64,000 nt of DNA, taken from contig NZ_WBWE01000006.1 in assembly GCF_008932435.1 (NCBI RefSeq), positions 124,001 to 188,000 on the forward strand. Direction: 5' to 3'. Shown here piece after piece: positions 58,192 to 64,000 of this stretch; positions within the stretch are counted from its first letter, which is position 1, and the number at the start of each line of letters is the position of its first letter. The translations under genes were made by a program, and so were the position numbers. The stretch comes from Brucella pseudintermedia (GTDB lineage Bacteria; Pseudomonadota; Alphaproteobacteria; Rhizobiales; Rhizobiaceae). The notes under the pieces were generated by a model. That model was not told the DNA's origin, did not search any database, and saw only the letters and a program-made list of their open reading frames with translations.

Positions 58192-58695
58192 TTACTTGCA
58201 CTTCTGGATGGCTTTCAGCGCATCCGAAATACCTTTAAGCGAATAGGTGTAGTTGGTCTTGGTGCCGCGCTTCGACTGTGCCTGCACCTTCATTTCCGAA
58301 CCGCCGCGCATGGCTGCGATGAGCTGCGGCTCTTCGGCGGCATTTTCCATCCATCCGGACTTGCCGTTGACGAACATGTTGAAGCTGCGGTTGCCGATGG
58401 AAACGACGACCTTGGCGTTGGTGTTGAGGTCGTAACCGGCCATGAACTGCGGTTCGAACGAGATGTTCTGGCCGGGCTTCTGGCTCACGAGGAAGAAGTT
58501 GTCACCGTGATCGACATTGGCCGGAGCCTTCTGGGTCGGTACGGAGAGGACATAGCAGACCTTGCCGTTGCCCGACTGATAGCTATAGGCGCCCCAGGCA
58601 TTGAACTGGCTGATCTGGCTCGGGGTCTGGGCGAGTGCCGAACCCGCCATCCCAATCATGAACACAGAAGCCGCGACGATCGATTTTCCAAGCAT
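58192..58695 (-). CDS. Invasion-associated locus B (IalB) family protein
   Basis: The 167-residue exported protein has a signal peptide (IVAASVFMIGMAGSALA, then QTPSQ). The IalB-like domain contains WGAYSYQSGNGKVCYVLS, NFFLVSQKPG and FNMFVNGKSGWM. In Bartonella IalB promotes erythrocyte invasion; in Brucella relatives the role is not established. Two cysteines (KVCYV and the C-terminal KCK) may pair. Confidence 0.85.
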   Translation of the reverse strand: MLGKSIVAASVFMIGMAGSALAQTPSQISQFNAWGAYSYQSGNGKVCYVLSVPTQKAPANVDHGDNFFLVSQKPGQNISFEPQFMAGYDLNTNAKVVVSIGNRSFNMFVNGKSGWMENAAEEPQLIAAMRGGSEMKVQAQSKRGTKTNYTYSLKGISDALKAIQKCK

Positions 58696-58898
58696 TGGTT
58701 TTTACCGGTTCTCTTTCGTTTGCTTCAAACTTGAATATCGGGATGCCGCCGTTCATCACGCCGTCCCGCTCAGTTGCCGATTAAAATGCCTTAATCTGGG
58801 TTACCAAACGGTGAAGTTTCGAAAGAAAACTTGAATGAGCAGCCAAGTCGCCCCGCCATCCCTTGGGGGAAGTTGAATTAAAAGAAAGCGGCGTCAGT

Positions 58899-59079
58899 AA
58901 GGCAGTCGGTTAGGGGAATAGGGGAATAGGGGAATAGGGGAATAGGGTGCGAAGCGGATGGGGATAAGGCAAGCTGAATATTTGCCATGTTCCAAAATAA
59001 TGTTCGCCTCCCTTACTCCCTTACTCCCTTACTCCCTTACTCCCTTACTCCCTTACTCCCTTACTCCCTTACTCCCTTA
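58899..59079. repeat. Octamer-repeat element 3 with two arrays
   Basis: Left half: AAGGCAGT, then four exact AGGGGAAT units at 58912-58943. A core of about 60 bases contains ATGTTCC and ATGTT. The right half is nine exact CTCCCTTA units (59008-59079), opposite in sense. It occupies most of the 365-base gap between the IalB gene and the YkvA-like gene; the rest (58696-58898) shows no gene. The right array runs into the end of the YkvA-like gene. Confidence 0.93.
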
Positions 59080-59441
59080 TCAGCCAACGCCTGCTTCGCA
59101 GCCAGCCGGTGCGCGGGTGTGATGTGGGCGCGAACGGCGGTCAGCGCCGCCATCAGCACGGCAACGTCGTCCGTGAAGCCGATACCCGCCAGAATGTCTG
59201 GAATAGCGTCGAACGGCAGGACGAAATAGGCAAGTGCGGCCATCAGCGTCATGCGCACGCGGGCCGGCGTCCTCTGGTCGAGCGCGCAGTAATAGGCGGC
59301 GACCACCTCGTCCATGAACGGCACCATGCGACCGGCGCGGCGCGCGGCCTTCCAGAATCCGTTCTTCACCCGCTCGCTGCGCTTCTTGAATTCGCTCTCG
59401 CTGCCGGGTTCGAGGATTTCACCGATTCTGACGTCATCCAT
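59061..59441 (-). CDS. YkvA/DUF1232 family small membrane protein
   Basis: The 126-residue protein has the DUF1232 core ALAYFVLPFDAIPDILAGIG followed by FTDDVAVLMAALTAV. Its C-terminus, DKGVRE and stop, is encoded by CTCCCTTA repeat units read on the minus strand, so the original end may have been altered by the element. The ATG lies at 59441. Function of the family is unknown. Confidence 0.82.
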   Translation of the reverse strand: MDDVRIGEILEPGSESEFKKRSERVKNGFWKAARRAGRMVPFMDEVVAAYYCALDQRTPARVRMTLMAALAYFVLPFDAIPDILAGIGFTDDVAVLMAALTAVRAHITPAHRLAAKQALADKGVRE

Positions 59442-59656
59442 TCTCGTTCAACTCCTGTCGTCCTGATTCCGATCATCGAATGCAGGTTATGACCGGCTAA
59501 AAATGGGGAGTTTGCGCTGCCCTTGCAAGTCCGGGCGATTTCTCCGGTCCGATCCTGCAAGAACCATCAGCTACAACGCCCCCGTCAAATCCCCAAAATA
59601 CAGATTCGACCGGATCGCTTTCACGCTGGAGCGATGCCGCATGAATGGAGGTTTTG

Positions 59657-60154
59657 ATGCATTTGACCGGCTATGGGGAAAATTTCATCCGCAGCGACCG
59701 TTCAACACGGCTGTTTCGCGGCAACCAGCTGCTGGCCGCCGGAAGCGAGGACGACAATATCACCATCGATCTGTTCGAACCGGGGTGCTACGATGCCGCC
59801 GTCTATCTGCGCTTCCTCTTCGGCGCCGGAATCTCGCTCAACACGCTGCGCGGCACCTCCAGCCAGAACTGGATACCCATCCTGAATTTCCGGGCGGGCG
59901 AACAATGGAACGGCTATTCGGCGCTTCCTTATGGCAAGGCAATCGGTTTCTATGACGTTCAGGCGGGGCATGTTTTCCATGCCGCCATTTCGCTCGGAGA
60001 CGTCTATATCCGCGGTGTCCACGGCGGCAAGCTCGGCCAGAACTGGCAGGATCGCATCAATCTGACCCGTGTTCTTCCCTATTCGAGCCGCAACCCCGAG
60101 GGCAGCTTCAATTATGATCGCCGGAAGATTTATGTATACATCTCAAAACTTTAA
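59657..60154 (+). CDS. Hypothetical protein of unknown function (165 aa)
   Basis: A beta-rich soluble protein without signal or membrane segments, start MHLTGYGENFIRSDRSTRLF, with text such as CYDAAVYLRFLFGAGISLNT, QNWIPILNFRAGEQWNGYSA and RRKIYVYISKL. GGAGG five bases upstream supports the ATG at 59657 over one at 59645. A dispersed-repeat-like segment (GACCGGATCGCTTTCACGCT) lies at 59609-59628. I do not recognise the family. Confidence 0.7.
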   Translation: MHLTGYGENFIRSDRSTRLFRGNQLLAAGSEDDNITIDLFEPGCYDAAVYLRFLFGAGISLNTLRGTSSQNWIPILNFRAGEQWNGYSALPYGKAIGFYDVQAGHVFHAAISLGDVYIRGVHGGKLGQNWQDRINLTRVLPYSSRNPEGSFNYDRRKIYVYISKL

Positions 60155-60156
60155 AC

Positions 60157-60447
60157 TCAGACCAAGGCGTTCATCTTGCGTGCAAGCTTGATGTCGAGTT
60201 CGGTAATGCCGTTCTCGCTATGGGTCGAAAGCGTGACATCGACACGGTTATAGACATTGAACCATTCGGGGTGATGGTCGAGCTTTTCGGCGTGAAGCGC
60301 TGCGCGCACCATGAAGCCGAAGGCGGCGTTGAAATCCTTGAACCTGAAGCTTTTGGAAATCGCCTCGCGTCCGTCAACCTTCTGCCAGCCCTCAAGCTCC
60401 TTGAGCGCTTCGTTCAGTTCGTTTTCCGTCAGCCGGTTGCGTGCCAT
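60157..60447 (-). CDS. phhB: Pterin-4a-carbinolamine dehydratase
   Basis: The 96-residue protein has the family motif [20 protein letters not shown] and a [19 protein letters not shown] helix. It recycles the pterin cofactor of aromatic hydroxylases. The start at 60447 gives the usual length. It converges on the preceding hypothetical gene with a two-base gap. Confidence 0.92.
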   Translation of the reverse strand: MARNRLTENELNEALKELEGWQKVDGREAISKSFRFKDFNAAFGFMVRAALHAEKLDHHPEWFNVYNRVDVTLSTHSENGITELDIKLARKMNALV

Positions 60448-60503
60448 CGTCTTTCGCCTATGTTGCGGTTCCTCAGATAACATAACATGAGCGCGAGAGT
60501 TCC

Positions 60504-61037
60504 GTGACCCTATCCATAGCCGCACAAATGCCCGCCCCGGCCAGCATTCTTTTCATCTGCGCCGGCAATATCTGCCGGTCTCCGCTGGCCGAAGGCGTGA
60601 TGGGGCAGGTGCTCGAAAAACGCGGCATCCGTCATGTGCTGGTCGATTCCGCCGGAACCAATGGCTACCATACCGGCGAGGAACCGGACGAACGCTCCAT
60701 CAGCGTTGCGGCGCGTCATGGTCTCGATATTTCGGGGCAGCGCTGCCGCCAGCTCATCGCGGGTGATTTCAGCCGTTTCGACCTGATCCTCGGGATGGAC
60801 CGCTACAATATGCGGATGATCGCCGGGCGGCAGCCCGCCAATGCAAGCGCGCATATCGGGCTTTTCACCGAGATTGCCGAAGGCCGCGCTGTTGAAATCC
60901 CCGACCCCTATTATGGCGGGACCGGGGATTTCGAAAAGGTCTACCGGATGGTTCTGGCGGCTTCCATCGCGCTTGCCGACCAGTTCTGGCCCGTGCGGGA
61001 AACGGCGACCAGAGGCCAGGCCTCTTCCACGATGTAG
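60504..61037 (+). CDS. Low-molecular-weight protein tyrosine phosphatase
   Basis: The protein has the P-loop [13 protein letters not shown] (nucleophile Cys19 from the GTG start) and the general-acid loop IPDPYYGG. It removes phosphate from tyrosine or from other small substrates. The start is uncertain between GTG 60504 and ATG 60528. The last 97 bases overlap the convergent thpR gene. Confidence 0.88.
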   Translation: MTLSIAAQMPAPASILFICAGNICRSPLAEGVMGQVLEKRGIRHVLVDSAGTNGYHTGEEPDERSISVAARHGLDISGQRCRQLIAGDFSRFDLILGMDRYNMRMIAGRQPANASAHIGLFTEIAEGRAVEIPDPYYGGTGDFEKVYRMVLAASIALADQFWPVRETATRGQASSTM

Positions 61038-61537
61038 GGTCCGCCGCCAACCGAATCGCGCGACGACATCAGCACGAACCGTCCCACCTTGAAGGGCAGC
61101 GTCGCGAAGTTGCCGCGTGAGGACAGATAACGCGCCACATCGTCGATGCGGGCGTTTCTGAGCCGCGCCAGCGTCACATGCGGCGTGAACTTGCGCGGAT
61201 CGGCTGGAATGTGAAGCCGCTGGCAGATACGTTCGATTTCCGCCTGCAATGCGTTGAGTTCAGGCGAGGGGGATACACCCGCATAGATGCTGTGCGGCTT
61301 TTTGGAGCCGAACGCATTGACACCCGAGAGGTTGAGCATGAATTCGGGCCGCCGCACGCGATCGAGCGCATTGGCAACCTCGTCGGCCACGTGGCCTTCC
61401 ACATCTCCGATAAAACGCAGCGTTATGTGGTAGTTTTCGACATCAATCCAGCGTGCGCCGGGAAGACCGCCTCGCAACAACGAGAGCGAAAGCGCGGCAT
61501 CACGCGGGATTTCGAGGGCAGTGAAAAGACGCGGCAT
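60941..61537 (-). CDS. thpR: RNA 2',3'-cyclic phosphodiesterase
   Basis: The 198-residue 2H phosphoesterase has its two HxTx motifs, HITLRF (residue about 37) and HVTLARL (about 120). It opens 2',3'-cyclic phosphates on RNA ends. GAGGAGG precedes the ATG at 61537. Its C-terminal 32 codons overlap the phosphatase gene on the other strand. Confidence 0.9.
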   Translation of the reverse strand: MPRLFTALEIPRDAALSLSLLRGGLPGARWIDVENYHITLRFIGDVEGHVADEVANALDRVRRPEFMLNLSGVNAFGSKKPHSIYAGVSPSPELNALQAEIERICQRLHIPADPRKFTPHVTLARLRNARIDDVARYLSSRGNFATLPFKVGRFVLMSSRDSVGGGPYIVEEAWPLVAVSRTGQNWSASAMEAARTIR

Positions 61538-61566
61538 AAGGCATCCTCCTCGAAGCGTTCCCTGTC

Positions 61567-61605
61567 AGAGCGCCTGCATCCGGCTGGATGCGTGAAAGAC
61601 GCTCT
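61567..61605. repeat. Short palindromic intergenic repeat
   Basis: AGAGCG and CGCTCT enclose GCATCC-GGCT-GGATGC. The text resembles the dispersed repeat near 45921, including GCGTGAAA. Confidence 0.6.
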
Positions 61606-61715
61606 AACCCAGAGTGTCAGTGCATCGTTCCATCGATGATTCGATATTTGCTGATGCAACTTGAGCGAATCAAAGTTTTATACCGGGGGCAAGCTGTTTA
61701 TGCTCCCGGCGGGCG

Positions 61716-62435
61716 TCAGCCTCCCGATGTCCCCTTGTTTCGCATGTTCGTCAGGCTCTTTTCGACCGTGGGCATAAAGTTTGATACCATCGTTTCGACG
61801 CCTTTCTCATTGGGGTGTATTCCGTCCTCGAGCAAAAACTCCTTCTTCGTTGCTACCCCGTCGAGGAAAAACGGGTAGAGCGGCACGCCGTATTTCTGTG
61901 CCAGTCTCGGATAGATCGGGTTGAATTTTTGGGCATAGTCCTTGCCCATGTTGGGCGGGGCCATCATGCCGGCGAGAATGACCGAAATGCCGCGCTGCTT
62001 GAGGCGCGCCAGCATTTCGTCGAGGTTCTTTTCGGTAATGTCGGGCTCGATGCCGCGCAGCGCGTCATTGGCGCCCAGTTCAAGGATCACGAGATCGGTG
62101 CCGTCGGGAACAGACCAGTCGATGCGCGAAAGACCGCCCGTGGTGGTGTCGCCCGACACGCCCGCATTCTCGATCGAAACCTCGATGCCCTTGTCGTTGA
62201 GCGCCTTTTCGAGCTGCTGCGGAAACGCCGCATTGGACGGCAGCAGATAGCCCGCCATCAGGCTGTCGCCGAAGCCGACAATCCTGATCTGTGACAGTTG
62301 CTCGGTCGGCAATGCGTCTTCAAGGCCGGTCGGTTCTTCCTGCGCCTGCGCCGCAATGATGGGGCTTGCCGCCACAAAAGACGCAATCGCTGCAAAAATA
62401 GGGAGCCACGCGGGAATAGAGAGTTTGAAACGCAT
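61716..62435 (-). CDS. tesA: SGNH/GDSL arylesterase (TesA-like)
   Basis: The 239-residue exported esterase has a signal peptide (LPIFAAIASFVAASPIIAA, cleaved near AQA) and the four SGNH blocks: GFGDSLMAGY, NAGVSGDTTTGG, LELGANDALRG and DGIHPNEKG. It hydrolyses acyl esters or thioesters in the periplasm. It is divergent from an ABC transporter pair, an arrangement also seen for tesA and ybbAP in enterobacteria. Confidence 0.92.
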   Translation of the reverse strand: MRFKLSIPAWLPIFAAIASFVAASPIIAAQAQEEPTGLEDALPTEQLSQIRIVGFGDSLMAGYLLPSNAAFPQQLEKALNDKGIEVSIENAGVSGDTTTGGLSRIDWSVPDGTDLVILELGANDALRGIEPDITEKNLDEMLARLKQRGISVILAGMMAPPNMGKDYAQKFNPIYPRLAQKYGVPLYPFFLDGVATKKEFLLEDGIHPNEKGVETMVSNFMPTVEKSLTNMRNKGTSGG

Positions 62436-62555
62436 TGTCGAAAACCCATATTTGAGGGGCTGTGGGCAAATGGCCCGCCGGACTTCTCTTCAATAATTGG
62501 CGCAACATAGGTTCAAATTTGTGGCGCGCTGTTACTCATATAGGATAAAAACCGC

Positions 62556-63284
62556 GTGACGGAACAGGTTGTTGGCCCGATTATCGAACTTGAGAACGTT
62601 CATCTGACCCTTGGGCACGCCGCCTCGCAGGTGCATGTGCTGAAGGGCGTTTCGCTTCATATATCGCAAGGCCAGTCGGTCGGCATCGTCGGCCCGTCCG
62701 GTTCCGGCAAGTCCACGCTCTTGATGGTTCTGGCCGGTCTGGAACATGTCGATAACGGAACTGTGAAGATTGCGGGCGAGACGATCAGCCGTATGAGCGA
62801 AGATCAGGCGGCGGCTTTTCGTGGCGCCAATATCGGCATCGTGTTCCAGTCCTTCCATCTCATTCCCAATATGACGGCGCTTGAAAATGTCGCTGTGCCG
62901 CTGGAGCTTGCCGGTCGCCGCGATGCGTTCGAGGTGGCTGAGCGCGAATTGCGCGCCGTCGGTCTCGGCGAACGCCTCACCCATTACCCGTCCGAGCTTT
63001 CCGGCGGCGAGCAGCAGCGCGTGGCGATTGCCCGCGCGCTGGCGCCTTCGCCCAAAATCCTGATCGCTGACGAGCCGACCGGCAATCTCGACACCGCGAC
63101 GGGTCGCCAGATTGCCGATCTCCTGTTTGCCAAGCAGCGCGAGAACGGGCTGACCATGGTGCTTGTCACGCATGATCCGGCGCTTGCGGCGCGCTGCGAC
63201 ATCGAAATTCCGGTGCGCTCGGGCCGGATCGAGGAGCCTGCGCAGGGCGGCTCCGTCCTCGAAACGCTGGCGGCTGGCGCATGA
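62556..63284 (+). CDS. ybbA: ABC transporter ATP-binding protein (YbbA/LolD type)
   Basis: The 242-residue ATPase has Walker [10 protein letters not shown], signature LSGGEQQR and Walker [12 protein letters not shown], in the MacB/LolD group. A GTG start is used. The stop overlaps the permease start. The operon mate and the divergent tesA suggest YbbA. Confidence 0.85.
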   Translation: MTEQVVGPIIELENVHLTLGHAASQVHVLKGVSLHISQGQSVGIVGPSGSGKSTLLMVLAGLEHVDNGTVKIAGETISRMSEDQAAAFRGANIGIVFQSFHLIPNMTALENVAVPLELAGRRDAFEVAERELRAVGLGERLTHYPSELSGGEQQRVAIARALAPSPKILIADEPTGNLDTATGRQIADLLFAKQRENGLTMVLVTHDPALAARCDIEIPVRSGRIEEPAQGGSVLETLAAGA

Positions 63285-64000
63285 GTGCGGCCAGGTCTTT
63301 CTCGCTCGCTCTCCGCTTTGCGCTGCGTGAAATGCGCGGCGGGCTTGCCGGTTTCTATATTTTCCTTGCCTGTATCGCGCTGGGCGTTGCGGCCATCGGC
63401 GGCGTCAATTCGGTGGCGCGCTCGGTCAGCACCGGCATTGCCTCGGAGGGCCAGACCATTCTCGGCGGCGATGTCAGCTTCGCGCTCAATCAGCGCGAGA
63501 CAACGCCGGAAGAGCGCGCCTTCATCGACAAGCAGGGCAACGTCGCGGAAAGCGCCACCATGCGCTCCATGGCGCGCCTGCCCGATGGCTCCGACCAGTC
63601 GCTGGTCGAGGTGAAGGCGGTCGATGCCGCCTATCCGCTCTATGGTGAACTGAAGGTCCAGCCGCAGCAATCGCTGGTCGCTATGACCGGCGAGAAGGAT
63701 GGCGTTTATGGCGCTGCCGTGACGCAGGATTTTCTGAACCGCATGGGCCTGCCGCTCGGCGCAAAAGTGCTGCTCGGTTCGCAAGCCTTTGAACTGCGCG
63801 GCCTGATTGAGAGCGAGCCGGACCTGCTGTCGTCCGGCTTCAATTTCGCGCCGCGCTTTCTGGTTTCGCTGGATGGCCTCAGGGCTTCCGGCCTCATTCA
63901 GCCCGGAAGCCTTGTCGACCATATCTACAAGGTTGCCTTGCCGGACGGCGCGACGGATGCGGCAATTGCCGAAGTGAGGCGGCAGGCCGCTGCCGATTTT
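63281..64000 (+). CDS. ybbP: FtsX-like ABC transporter permease (YbbP type), 3' end missing
   Basis: 240 codons are visible to the end of the window, open throughout, starting [20 protein letters not shown]. The first membrane helix ([20 protein letters not shown]) is followed by a large periplasmic domain with [20 protein letters not shown], as in YbbP/FtsX permeases. The ATG overlaps the ATPase stop. The gene is partial because the window ends. Confidence 0.87.
   Translation, partial: MSAARSFSLALRFALREMRGGLAGFYIFLACIALGVAAIGGVNSVARSVSTGIASEGQTILGGDVSFALNQRETTPEERAFIDKQGNVAESATMRSMARLPDGSDQSLVEVKAVDAAYPLYGELKVQPQQSLVAMTGEKDGVYGAAVTQDFLNRMGLPLGAKVLLGSQAFELRGLIESEPDLLSSGFNFAPRFLVSLDGLRASGLIQPGSLVDHIYKVALPDGATDAAIAEVRRQAAADF

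Overview
The window is a GC-rich alphaproteobacterial chromosome segment, most likely Brucella (Brucellaceae, Rhizobiales) chromosome I. Three things point there. The octamer AGGGCAGT/CTGCCCTA is present as an exact 13-copy tandem array, the unit used in Brucella HOOF-Print typing. Palindromes like the Brucella/Rhizobiales intergenic repeats are scattered between genes. The gene content also fits: ribN behind an FMN riboswitch, an IalB-family protein, frcBCAK, imuA-imuB-dnaE2 with an alphaproteobacterial GTTC-N7-GTTC SOS box, and pgm. I see no rRNA, tRNA, IS element, prophage or CRISPR array.

Layout. 1-2.3 kb: end of an acyltransferase gene, then a riboflavin transporter (ribN) on the minus strand with its FMN riboswitch. 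2.5-11.1 kb: a leucine-degradation cluster (acetoacetyl-CoA synthetase, isovaleryl-CoA dehydrogenase, both methylcrotonyl-CoA carboxylase subunits, HMG-CoA lyase, methylglutaconyl-CoA hydratase). It converts isovaleryl-CoA to acetyl-CoA and acetoacetate and reactivates the acetoacetate. 11.4-12.5 kb: a branched-chain amino-acid binding protein. 13.0-14.7 kb: a small protein and a MoeA-like molybdopterin-binding protein. 15.2-19.3 kb: cyoABCD quinol oxidase without cyoE. 19.35-20.6 kb: an SH3b/decapeptide-repeat protein gene with an AT-rich upstream region, flanked on both sides by RNA hairpins whose loops carry anti-Shine-Dalgarno pyrimidine motifs. 20.8-27.5 kb: tamA-tamB envelope assembly genes. 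27.8-31.5 kb: an L,D-transpeptidase, small secreted or cysteine-rich proteins and a copper-handling pair. 31.6-34.4 kb: a GMC oxidoreductase with its Tat-exported small subunit, and a glyoxalase.

34.5-38 kb: an RHH protein, a cysteine-free Mrp ATPase and pgm, with octamer-repeat elements on both sides of mrp. 38-43.4 kb: a ROK regulator divergent from frcBCAK, with a perfect palindrome between them. 43.5-46.7 kb: FAA hydrolase, small proteins, a lytic transglycosylase lipoprotein and a hemolysin-III membrane protein. 46.8-52.4 kb: the SOS mutasome on the minus strand. 52.5-53.6 kb: a ParD-like/methionine aminopeptidase pair behind a palindrome. 53.8-58.7 kb: argG, a monooxygenase-fold protein, a LysE exporter, rlmN and an IalB-family protein. 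59-64 kb: a YkvA-like protein whose C-terminus is encoded in repeat DNA, phhB, a tyrosine phosphatase convergently overlapping thpR, and a tesA / ABC transporter group running off the window.

The items most worth following are the paired anti-SD hairpin RNAs around the SH3b gene, the inverted octamer elements at gene 3' ends, the ParD-like/Map pair, and the cysteine-free Mrp.
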